In this document: one piece after another, positions 1 through 6,102 of the stretch
How the letters are laid out: every line of letters starts with the position of its first letter
Position numbering within the stretch: the first letter of the stretch is position 1
Assembly (NCBI GenBank): GCA_041627895.1
Contig: JBFKQC010000098.1
Location: forward strand, 1-10,956
Reading direction: 5' to 3'
Length of the DNA stretch: 10,956 bases
Origin: JBFKQC01 sp041627895
GTDB taxonomy: Bacteria > Pseudomonadota > Alphaproteobacteria > Rhodobacterales > Rhodobacteraceae
Made by a program: the position numbers and the translations under genes
The notes under the pieces: model-generated
What the model saw: the letters and a program-made list of their open reading frames with translations, nothing else
Told to the model about the DNA's origin: nothing
The model's database searches: none

Positions 1-4
1 GCCG

Positions 5-72
5 GCCGCCTGTCGACAGGCGGCACGCGCGCGGTCGACCGCGCGCAAGAAAGCCGCGTCGACGCGGCTTTC
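5..72. terminator. Array of three perfect GTCGAC-centred palindromes; probable argF terminator
   Basis: Three perfect palindromes lie almost end to end: 5-24 (20 nt), 27-46 (20 nt) and 49-72 (24 nt), separated by two bases each. All three are centred on GTCGAC. As RNA each folds into an 8- to 10-bp stem with a UCGA tetraloop. The 49-72 hairpin begins with GAAAG and ends with CTTTC. Read on the minus strand, 3' of argF, it continues into TTTCTT, which resembles an intrinsic terminator. On the plus strand it is followed by only a short T stretch, so it could also stop transcription entering from the left. Hairpin structure is read directly from the sequence; the terminator role is inferred. Confidence 0.75.
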
Positions 73-134
73 GCCATGGGCAATGACAGCTTCAGGCCGG
101 ACCCGGCCCCTCGACAGGACCGGTGCGGGGTTTG

Positions 135-1040
135 CTACACCCCGAGGCACCAGCGCATGATCGCCTTCTGCGCGTGCAGCCGGTTCTCGGCCTCGTCGAA
201 GATCACCGAATGCGGGCCGTCCATCACCTCGGACGTCGCCTCGTCGTCGCGGTGCGCGGGCAGGCAGTGCATGAACAGCGCATCCGGCCTGGCCGCCGCC
301 ATCAGATCGGCGTTCACCTGGTAGCCGCGCAGCTGGTTGTGGCGCCGCTCGCGCGCGGATTGCGGATCGTGCATCGACACCCAGGTGTCGGTGACCACCA
401 GATCGGCGCCCTCGACCGCCCGGTGCGGGTCGCGCACCGTGCGGTACATGCCGTCGAGCGCGCGCTCGGGATCGAGCGGCTCGGGCCCGGTGAAGGTCAG
501 CTCGAAGCCGAACTGCTTCGCCCCGTGCGCCCAGGACGCGAAGACGTTGTTGCCGTCGCCCGACCACACCACCTTGCGGCCCGCAATCGGCCCGCGGTGT
601 TCCTCGAAGGTCATCACGTCCGCCATGATCTGGCAGGGATGGGTCCGGTTCGTCAGGCCGTTGATCACCGGAACGCTGGCATTCTCGGCCATTTCCAGCA
701 GCGTCGCCTCTTCGAAGGTGCGGATCATGATCAGGTCGACATACCGCGACAGCACGCGGGCGGTATCGGCGATGGTCTCGCCGTGGCCAAGCTGCATCTC
801 GCTGCCCGACAGCACCATGGTCTCGCCGCCCATCTGGCGCACGCCGACGTCGAAGGACACCCGGGTCCGGGTCGAGGGCTTCTCGAAGATCAGCGCCACC
901 ATGTGCCCGGCGAGCGGCTGCTCGTCGTCGGGGCTGCCCTTCGGGCGCCCGGCGCGCGCGGCCTTCATCGCGCGGGCGCGGTCGATCATCGCGCGCAACT
1001 CGGCGGGGTCGGTCTTGTGGATGTCCAGGAAATGGGTCAT
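135..1040 (-). CDS. argF: Ornithine carbamoyltransferase
   Basis: Cytoplasmic enzyme that joins carbamoyl phosphate and ornithine to give citrulline, the sixth step of arginine biosynthesis. The 301-residue product is close to the usual length. The carbamoyl-phosphate loop STRTR is at residues 56-60, HPCQ at 134-137, the DTWVSM ornithine-side segment at 218-223 and HCLPAHR with the catalytic cysteine at 258-264. The reading frame stays open 13 codons further upstream, to an ATG at 1079. The start at 1040 (MTHFLDIHKTD) is preferred because that N-terminus matches the family and the upstream extension is proline/arginine-rich and noncoding in character. No strong Shine-Dalgarno is seen for either start. 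It lies 84 bases after argD on the same strand, so the two are probably cotranscribed. A hairpin array follows the stop codon. Confidence 0.96.
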   Translation of the reverse strand: MTHFLDIHKTDPAELRAMIDRARAMKAARAGRPKGSPDDEQPLAGHMVALIFEKPSTRTRVSFDVGVRQMGGETMVLSGSEMQLGHGETIADTARVLSRYVDLIMIRTFEEATLLEMAENASVPVINGLTNRTHPCQIMADVMTFEEHRGPIAGRKVVWSGDGNNVFASWAHGAKQFGFELTFTGPEPLDPERALDGMYRTVRDPHRAVEGADLVVTDTWVSMHDPQSARERRHNQLRGYQVNADLMAAARPDALFMHCLPAHRDDEATSEVMDGPHSVIFDEAENRLHAQKAIMRWCLGV

Positions 1041-1124
1041 CGGAGAACGCTTTTCTGCTGGCCGCGGGGCGGGGGCCAACGCCCCGGCCCCCCGGCGGGA
1101 TATCTGCAGCCGGATGAACGGGCC

Positions 1125-2309
1125 CTAGGCCGGTTCCTTCGCGGCGACGGCGGCGGCGGCGCGGTCGAGCCGGGCCGCGGCCTCGGCGATCTCGTCGTCG
1201 GCGATGGTCAGGGGCGGCAGGATGCGGATGGTGTTTTCCGCCGCCGGCACGGTCAGCAGGTGCTCGGCATAGCCCGCCGCGACGACGTCGGCGTTCGCCG
1301 CCTTGCACACGAGGCCCAGCATCAGGCCCGTGCCGCGGACCCGCTCGAACACGTCCCCGTGCGCGGCGACCAGACCTTCGAGGCGCTGGCGCAATAGCCC
1401 CGCCTTGCGGTTCACCTCGTCGAGGAAGGCCGGATCGGCCACCGTCCCGATCACCGCCAGCCCGACGGCGCAACCCAGCGGGTTGCCGCCATAGGTCGAG
1501 CCGTGGGTGCCCGCGGTCATGGCCGAGGCGGCATCCTCGGTCGCCAGCACGGCGCCCAGCGGAAAGCCGCCGCCGATGCCCTTGGCGACCATCATGATAT
1601 CCGGCTCGACGCCGGCCCACTCGTGCGCGAACAGCTTTCCGGTCCGGCCCATGCCGCATTGCACCTCGTCGAGGATCAGCAGGATGCCCTTCTCGTCGCA
1701 GAGATCGCGCAGCCCCTTCAGGCACTGGTCCGGCAAGGGCACGATGCCGCCCTCGCCCTGCACCGGCTCGATCAGGATCGCGGCCGTCCGCTCGGTGATC
1801 GCCGCGTGCAGCCCCTCGTGATCGCCCCATCGCACGTGCACGAAGCCGGGCAGCAGCGGGCCGAAGCCCTTTGTCATCTTCTCGGACCCGGCCGCCGCGA
1901 TGCCGGCCGATGACCGGCCGTGGAAGCTGCCGGAAAACGTGATGATATCGACCCGCTCGGGCTGGCCCCGGTCGAAGAAGTGCCTGCGCGCCATCTTCAC
2001 CGCCAGTTCGCAGGCCTCGGTGCCCGAATTGGTGAAGAACACCGTGTCGGCGAAGGTGTGCTCGACCAGCGCGTCGGCCAGCGCCTGCTGGTTCGGGATC
2101 TCGTAGAGGTTCGACGTGTGCCAGAGCCGCCCCGCCTGCTGGGTCAGCGCGGCGACCAGTGCCGGGTGGGCATGGCCGAGCGCATTGACCGCGATCCCGG
2201 CGCCGAGGTCGAGATATCGCGTGCCGTCCGCGGTGGTCAGCCACGCGCCCTCGCCCTTGACGAAGGCCAGAGGGGCCCGGTTGTAGGTCGGCAGGACGGA
2301 CGGGATCAT
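1125..2309 (-). CDS. argD: Acetylornithine / succinyldiaminopimelate aminotransferase
   Basis: PLP-dependent class III aminotransferase that converts N-acetylglutamate semialdehyde and glutamate to N-acetylornithine and 2-oxoglutarate. Family members often also serve lysine synthesis as succinyldiaminopimelate aminotransferase. The product is 394 residues, normal for the family. It shows NSGTEA at 94-99 (cofactor phosphate binding), SFHGR at 128-132, the GEGG segment at 185-188, LDEVQCGMGRTG at 213-224 with the PLP-ring aspartate D214, the Schiff-base lysine K243 in VAKGIGGGFPLGA, and THGSTYGGNPLGC at 268-280. The ATG at 2309 has a good Shine-Dalgarno (AGAAGGAG on the minus strand, 2317-2324) seven bases upstream. 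It is the first gene of the argD-argF unit. The possible leader ORF at 2421-2462 lies upstream on the same strand. Confidence 0.97.
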   Translation of the reverse strand: MIPSVLPTYNRAPLAFVKGEGAWLTTADGTRYLDLGAGIAVNALGHAHPALVAALTQQAGRLWHTSNLYEIPNQQALADALVEHTFADTVFFTNSGTEACELAVKMARRHFFDRGQPERVDIITFSGSFHGRSSAGIAAAGSEKMTKGFGPLLPGFVHVRWGDHEGLHAAITERTAAILIEPVQGEGGIVPLPDQCLKGLRDLCDEKGILLILDEVQCGMGRTGKLFAHEWAGVEPDIMMVAKGIGGGFPLGAVLATEDAASAMTAGTHGSTYGGNPLGCAVGLAVIGTVADPAFLDEVNRKAGLLRQRLEGLVAAHGDVFERVRGTGLMLGLVCKAANADVVAAGYAEHLLTVPAAENTIRILPPLTIADDEIAEAAARLDRAAAAVAAKEPA

Positions 2310-2360
2310 CGGCGGGCTCCTTCTGTGAGGACGTCATCAAGTGCCGGAACGGCGGCAGCG

Positions 2361-2366
2361 TGTCAA
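2361..2366 (-). promoter_or_regulatory. Candidate -35 element of argD
   Basis: A perfect TTGACA is read on the minus strand about 50 bases upstream of the argD start. At spacings of 16-19 bases downstream there is no convincing -10 hexamer (CACTTG or ACTTGA lie there), so this promoter is only a suggestion. If it is the real argD promoter, transcription would start downstream of the possible leader ORF at 2421-2462. Confidence 0.3.
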
Positions 2367-2420
2367 TGAAGGGATCGGGCGCGCGGCACCGGCCGCAGCG
2401 CGGTCACGCGGGGCGGACGC

Positions 2421-2462
2421 TCAGCGTCGGCGTCGGAGCGGGATATGCGGATGCGCGATCAT
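2421..2462 (-). CDS. Possible 13-codon leader ORF ending in four Arg codons, upstream of argD
   Basis: The minus strand reads ATG to TGA as MIAHPHIPLRRRR, with the last codons CGA CGC CGA CGC directly before the stop. An AAGGGG Shine-Dalgarno-like stretch lies six bases before the ATG. The stop is 111 bases upstream of argD. A run of codons for the end product just before an amino-acid biosynthetic operon is the hallmark of a ribosome-mediated attenuator leader peptide. Against this, no classical terminator with a U-tract is visible between 2420 and 2310, and a TTGACA lies between the ORF and argD. The same frame also stays open further upstream, so chance cannot be excluded. Confidence 0.3.
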   Translation of the reverse strand: MIAHPHIPLRRRR

Positions 2463-2480
2463 CGGGCACCCCTTACGCCG

Positions 2481-2509
2481 GATCGGACGGAATGTGAAGC
2501 CGTCCGATC
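2481..2509. repeat. Perfect 10-bp inverted repeat with 9-base spacer
   Basis: The arm GATCGGACGG at 2481-2490 is exactly complementary to CCGTCCGATC at 2500-2509, with a nine-base loop. On the minus strand the stem lies about 18 bases upstream of the Shine-Dalgarno of the leader ORF at 2421-2462. No T-tract follows on either strand, so it looks more like an RNA structural element or protein-binding site than an intrinsic terminator. Confidence 0.6.
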
Positions 2510-2600
2510 GCCCCCGCGCGGCGCGCCGCGGCCGGGCGCATGACAACGGGCCCCGGCCCGCCGGACCGGGCCCCGAGGACGGAGCAGGCGAAGCGTCGGC

Positions 2601-2792
2601 ATGCCGATCGTCGCGACATATGACTGGGCGCTTTTCACGACCAGCCGGACCCGGAGTGATCCGGAAGAGGACACGCGCGGCGGCGATCCGCTGGACAGCC
2701 TGGACCGGACGACGCCCGGTGGCGAAGCCTGCCAGGGCAACATGTGCTTCGCCGCGGAGCTTCCGACGCGCGACCTGACGGTCTCGGCATAG
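2601..2792 (+). CDS. Small ORF of unknown identity (63 codons)
   Basis: A 63-residue frame starting MPIVATYDWALF and ending RDLTVSA. Its composition is more protein-like than the surrounding frames: it has Asp, Glu, Thr, aromatic residues and two Cys, and roughly four fifths of its third positions are G or C. The opposite-strand frame that shares these wobble positions is equally GC-rich at third position, so the bias shows coding-like periodicity but cannot fix the strand. No good Shine-Dalgarno precedes the ATG, and the frame stays open upstream. I recognise no family. It could be a small gene, the remnant of a larger gene, or a chance frame. Confidence 0.25.
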   Translation: MPIVATYDWALFTTSRTRSDPEEDTRGGDPLDSLDRTTPGGEACQGNMCFAAELPTRDLTVSA

Positions 2793-3076
2793 CACCGGAT
2801 GCTCGTGCCTGATGGCGGCGCGGGGCTGCTGGCGCCGGCCAGGGCGCTGGTCCCGATGCCCGGCGTGCGGCGGATCCGGGGGGCTGTCCGGCGGGTCGCA
2901 CGGCGGCTATCCGCCCGCCCGTTCCTGGGCGTGGCCGAGGCGCGGGCCGGGACCGGCGGCGCCGGGGCGGTCTGGACCTCCGCCGCGCCGCAGCCGGATC
3001 CGGACCCCGGGGAAAACGGCCGCGACGCGGCCCGAGCGCCATTGCGCCCGCCCCCGCGCTGGCCCATAGCGGCACC

Positions 3077-3970
3077 ATGACCGGCCGCGCCCCCAACCCG
3101 CCCGTTGCCATCGCGCTGATGCTCGCCGCGAGCGTGTTCATCGCGGGCACGACGCTTCTGGCCAAGGCGCTGGGGACGGCGGCGCTGGGCGAGCCGCTGC
3201 ATCCCCTGCAGATCAGCCACGGGCGGTTCCTGTTCGCCTTCATCGGCATAGCCGCGATCTCGTCGGCGCTGCGCCCGCCGCTGCGCAGCCGGAACCTGCG
3301 GCTGCACGCCGCGCGCTCGGTTTTCGGTTGGGCCGGCGTCAGCCTGATGTTCGCCGCGGTGGCGTTCATCCCGCTGAGCGACACCACCGCGATCAGCTTT
3401 CTCAACCCGGTCTTCGCGATGATGCTGGCGATCCCGCTTCTGGGCGAGACCGTGGGCCGGGTGCGCTGGACCGCGGCGGCCATCGCGCTGGCGGGCGCGC
3501 TGGTGCTGCTCAGGCCCGGGCCGGGCAGCTTTCAGCCCGCGGCGCTGCTGGCGCTGGCCGCGGCGGTGGTGCTGGGGCTGGAGATCATCTGCATCAAGCG
3601 GCTGTCGGGCCGCGAGGGGCCGCTGCAGATCCTGCTGATCAACAACGGTTTCGGGCTGGCGATCTCGACGCTGGCGGTGCTGGCCGTGTGGCAGCCGCCC
3701 ACCGCGCAGCAATGGGCGGCGCTGGCCGGGATCGGGCTGCTGATGGCCTCGGCGCAGGGCTGTTTCGTCAACTCGCTGGCCCGGGCGGATGCCAGCCTGG
3801 TGGTGCCGTTCAGCTATGCCACGCTGGTCTTTGCCGCATTCTACGATCTCGCCGCGTTCGGCGTGGTGCCCGACGCGGTCTCGGTCGCGGGTGCGGCGAT
3901 CATCATCGCCGGCGCGGCGCTGCTGGCCTGGCGCGAGGGGCGGCTCAGCGCGGCGTCAGCGAAAGCGTGA
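3077..3970 (+). CDS. DMT-superfamily (EamA) membrane transporter
   Basis: A 297-residue inner-membrane protein with about ten hydrophobic helices arranged as two EamA repeats, the usual size for this family. Helices lie at roughly residues 9-30, 50-66, 80-98, 104-122, 130-146, 154-173, 184-204, 211-230, 240-261 and 266-285. The segment PLSDTTAISFLNPVFAMMLAIPLLGE (99-124) is the conserved stretch found in many EamA exporters. Such proteins move amino acids, nucleobases, drugs or other small metabolites; the substrate here cannot be told from the sequence. The ATG at 3077 has no clear Shine-Dalgarno, but no better start is visible. It is the only gene of its strand in the area. Its last 26 bases overlap the convergent gene ending at 3945. 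Confidence 0.9.
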   Translation: MTGRAPNPPVAIALMLAASVFIAGTTLLAKALGTAALGEPLHPLQISHGRFLFAFIGIAAISSALRPPLRSRNLRLHAARSVFGWAGVSLMFAAVAFIPLSDTTAISFLNPVFAMMLAIPLLGETVGRVRWTAAAIALAGALVLLRPGPGSFQPAALLALAAAVVLGLEIICIKRLSGREGPLQILLINNGFGLAISTLAVLAVWQPPTAQQWAALAGIGLLMASAQGCFVNSLARADASLVVPFSYATLVFAAFYDLAAFGVVPDAVSVAGAAIIIAGAALLAWREGRLSAASAKA

Positions 3971-4334
3971 AGACCCCGTCGATCAACTCGCCCGCGGCGC
4001 CATCGGTCGAGATCGTGATCTTCATGTCCTCCGAATGCGACGGCGCAAAGCTGAACACGGTCACCGCGTTGAACCCCTCGATCCGCCCCGGGCTGGGCAC
4101 GACCTGCACCGCGACCGGCGTCACGCCGCCGCTGTCGCCCGGCCGGAAGGCCCAGGTGACAAGCGGGCTGGACGGGTCGGAATTCGACGGCAGCTGCACC
4201 TCGATCATCCGCGCGGTGTCGATCGCCTGGGTCGAGCCGGTATGGCCCTGGGTGAAGATGTAGGGCCGCTTGGCGGGATCGTCGGCGAGGGCGGGGCTGG
4301 CCGCGACGAGCGCGGCGACGACAAGGCGGGTCAT
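3945..4334 (-). CDS. Small exported protein of unknown function, paired with the multicopper oxidase
   Basis: A 129-residue product beginning MTRLVVAALVAASPALA, a typical short Sec signal peptide with cleavage likely after ALA (residue 17). The mature part is about 112 residues, rich in Thr, Ser and Val and probably beta-rich, with one tryptophan and no cysteines, so it carries no obvious metal-binding cluster. The ATG at 4334 lies two bases after the oxidase stop codon. An in-frame ATG at 4349 would overlap the oxidase and add MPGIA. Neither start has a Shine-Dalgarno, so translation is probably coupled to the oxidase. That tight link suggests the protein acts with the oxidase in the periplasm, which is inference. 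The 3' end overlaps the convergent transporter gene by 26 bases. I recognise no family. Confidence 0.75.
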   Translation of the reverse strand: MTRLVVAALVAASPALADDPAKRPYIFTQGHTGSTQAIDTARMIEVQLPSNSDPSSPLVTWAFRPGDSGGVTPVAVQVVPSPGRIEGFNAVTVFSFAPSHSEDMKITISTDGAAGELIDGVFTLSLTPR

Positions 4335-4336
4335 GG

Positions 4337-5920
4337 CTATACCGGGCATGATGCGGGGCTGACCGGATCGGCGGGGTTGTCCCGCTCGGCCGGATCGCCG
4401 GTTTTCGACAAGAGGATGGTGCCCATCATGCCGTTATCCTCGTGCGGCAGGATGTGGCAGTGATAGACCGTCAGCCCGGTGACGTCGGGGCGGAAATACA
4501 TCCGCACCTTGACCGAGCCTCTGGACGGCAGGCGGATCGTGTCCCACCAGACCGGGTCTGCCACCGCCACGCCGTTCTGCTCGATCACCATGAACGGGTT
4601 GACGTGGATGTGGAACGGGTGCTGGAACACGTCCTTGTTGACCAGCGTCAAGTCCTCCCAGGTGCCGACCTTGACCGTCTGGTCGGTGCGCGTGGCGTCG
4701 AACTGCTTGCCGTCGATGTAGAATTTCACCGGCTTGCCCGAGATGTCGCCCGAGAAGACCAGCGTGCGGTCGGTCCCGTGCGGCGCGTCCGGCGGGATCG
4801 CCGGCGGCCGGACCAGCGCATCCGGCAGCCTGCCGTCCTGCGGCGCGCCGGCGACGGCCAGCGTGGCCAGCAGCTTTTCCGGCCGCGGCCCGCCGGGATG
4901 GCCCTGGTCATAGCACAGCGCGCGCACGCCATAGCGGCCGGGGGCGCCGCCCTTCAGGATGAACTCGGCGCGGTTGCCGGGCGCCAGAAGGATGCGGTCC
5001 ATCCTGCGCGCGCGGGCGAACGGGATGCCGTCCTGGCCGATCTGCCACAACTCGTGGCCGTCGATCTGCAGGTCGAAGAACCGGTGCGGCCCGGCGGCCA
5101 GCACCCGCCAGCGCTGGGTCTGGCCCGGCGCGATGTCGATATCGGGCGTCAGCACGCCGTTGACCGGAAACCGGATGTCGGTCGGCACCGCGGGATCGGC
5201 GGTGAACGGCGAGAACCCGGTCGAGGGCAGCATGACCGCGCTCGGCGTCGCGCCGGTCTCGTCGAACAGCAACTCGTTGATCAGCAGCACCCGCTCGCGC
5301 GCCGCGGCGACCTCGGGCACCCTGTCGATGTCGCCCTCGATGATGAACGGCCCAGCGAGGCCCTGCCAGCCCTGGTGGCTGGTGGCGCCGTGCTTGTGCG
5401 GGTGATACCAGTGCAGTCCGGCGGGCTGCGGGATACCGGTTTCGGGGCCCGGAATGTCGTAGGTATAGCATTTGTCCTCGCCCGCCGCGACCGGCGTGAT
5501 CACGTCGTCGCCGCCCGGGCCGGGATCGACCTGCAGCCCGTGGGTGTGAACGTTGGTGATCGTCAGGCTCGCCGGGTCGAAGCCCTCGACCGGGGGATTC
5601 TTCGGCACGCCCGCGGGCTTCAGCCGGTTCTTCAGGTTCCAGCGCAGCCGGTCGCCGGGCTTCAGCCGGTAGATGCGGCCCGGGAAGTCGTCGTTATAGG
5701 CCGCCATGGTCATCGCGATACCGCCGACGGTGACCTGCTTGAGCGCCATGCGCAGCTCGGTCTCCAGCCGGCCGTCCTTGCTGCGGGTCTCGGGCAGGTC
5801 GCGGAACGTCGGCCCGCTCGGCGGCACGGCCAGGCCGCAGTCGAGCGCCAGGGCGGGGTCTGGAATGATCGGGGCAAGAACGGCGGCGGCGGCACCGCCA
5901 AGCAAAACTCTGCGTCGCAT
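4337..5920 (-). CDS. Tat-exported multicopper oxidase (laccase / CueO-like)
   Basis: Periplasmic blue copper oxidase of 527 residues, which oxidises a substrate and reduces oxygen to water. The substrate could be a phenol, Cu(I), another metal or bilirubin, and the sequence does not decide. The N-terminus MRRRVLLGG followed by a hydrophobic stretch ending PALA (about residue 25) looks like a twin-arginine signal. All four copper motifs are present: HTHG at 125-128, HWYHPHKHG at 170-178, HPFHIH at 434-439 and HCHILPHEDNGMM at 487-499. The last holds the type 1 copper Cys and His with a Met in the axial position. There is no Met-rich insert like that of enterobacterial CueO. The ATG at 5920 has an AAGG-type Shine-Dalgarno about eight bases upstream and a candidate promoter at 5951-5978. 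The gene is followed two bases later by a small exported protein. Confidence 0.94.
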   Translation of the reverse strand: MRRRVLLGGAAAAVLAPIIPDPALALDCGLAVPPSGPTFRDLPETRSKDGRLETELRMALKQVTVGGIAMTMAAYNDDFPGRIYRLKPGDRLRWNLKNRLKPAGVPKNPPVEGFDPASLTITNVHTHGLQVDPGPGGDDVITPVAAGEDKCYTYDIPGPETGIPQPAGLHWYHPHKHGATSHQGWQGLAGPFIIEGDIDRVPEVAAARERVLLINELLFDETGATPSAVMLPSTGFSPFTADPAVPTDIRFPVNGVLTPDIDIAPGQTQRWRVLAAGPHRFFDLQIDGHELWQIGQDGIPFARARRMDRILLAPGNRAEFILKGGAPGRYGVRALCYDQGHPGGPRPEKLLATLAVAGAPQDGRLPDALVRPPAIPPDAPHGTDRTLVFSGDISGKPVKFYIDGKQFDATRTDQTVKVGTWEDLTLVNKDVFQHPFHIHVNPFMVIEQNGVAVADPVWWDTIRLPSRGSVKVRMYFRPDVTGLTVYHCHILPHEDNGMMGTILLSKTGDPAERDNPADPVSPASCPV

Positions 5921-5950
5921 GAACTGACCTTTTTAGAAATCGAATGCGCG

Positions 5951-5978
5951 AGCCTAGCACGGCACCCCGGTTTGGCAA
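5951..5978 (-). promoter_or_regulatory. Candidate promoter of the multicopper oxidase gene
   Basis: On the minus strand TTGCCA (5973-5978) is followed 16 bases later by TAGGCT (5951-5956). This would start transcription about 25 bases upstream of the oxidase ATG. The -35 box sits inside the perfect palindrome at 5966-5984, so a regulator bound there would contact or block RNA polymerase. The 16-base spacer is unlike the stretched 19-20-base spacer of MerR/CueR-type copper promoters. Confidence 0.4.
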
Positions 5979-5984
5979 ACCGGG
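5966..5984. promoter_or_regulatory. Perfect palindrome (8-bp arms, 3-base centre), operator candidate
   Basis: CCCGGTTT at 5966-5973 is mirrored exactly by AAACCGGG at 5977-5984 around the centre GGC. It lies between two divergent genes, over the candidate -35 of the multicopper oxidase and six bases before the candidate -35 of gcrA. Size and symmetry fit a dimeric regulator site. No T-tract follows, so a terminator is less likely. Confidence 0.5.
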
Positions 5985-5989
5985 CTGCC

Positions 5990-6018
5990 TTGTTTCCCTC
6001 CGCGCGGGTGATTAGAGT
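5990..6018 (+). promoter_or_regulatory. Candidate promoter of gcrA
   Basis: TTGTTT (5990-5995) and TAGAGT (6013-6018) are separated by 17 bases, a reasonable sigma-70-type arrangement. This gives a 5' leader of about 77 bases before the gcrA ATG at 6103. No GANTC methylation site is present between 5921 and 6102, so direct CcrM-dependent control of this promoter is not visible. Confidence 0.4.
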
Positions 6019-6102
6019 GGCCGGCGGAGTTTCATCGGGACGGGCGGAACCGGCGCACGGCGCCTTGGCATGCGCCTGTCCCTGCAATCGAGGACGAGCA
6101 GG

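Larger units (their letters stand above)
2310..3076. other. 767-base intergenic region between argD and the transporter gene
   Basis: This stretch separates the divergent argD (minus) and EamA transporter (plus) genes. It holds the candidate argD -35 at 2361-2366, the arginine-rich leader ORF at 2421-2462, a perfect inverted repeat at 2481-2509, an imperfect GC-rich hairpin around 2549-2575, and a short plus-strand ORF at 2601-2792. From about 2800 to 3076 I see only GC-rich sequence with open but low-complexity Arg/Pro/Gly/Ala-rich frames, and no recognisable gene, riboswitch or good promoter. The region may contain decayed coding sequence. Confidence 0.6.

Noticed and set aside
1041..1124. 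GC-rich inverted repeat between argD and argF as a terminator
   Set aside because: Only a 5-bp stem can be formed without mismatches, and there is no T-tract; the genes are more likely cotranscribed.
123..1397. Long plus-strand frame (424 codons) across argF and argD
   Set aside because: It is antisense to two well-recognised genes and rich in Arg, His, Gly and Ala, as expected for a shadow frame in high-GC DNA.
2549..2575. GGGCCC-containing imperfect hairpin as an intrinsic terminator
   Set aside because: Pairing needs bulges and no T-tract follows on either strand; in this base composition such structures arise by chance.
2459..3712. Long minus-strand frame (417 codons) spanning the intergenic region and the transporter gene
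   Set aside because: It is antisense to the EamA transporter, is low-complexity and Arg/Gln/Pro-rich, and shows no family motif.
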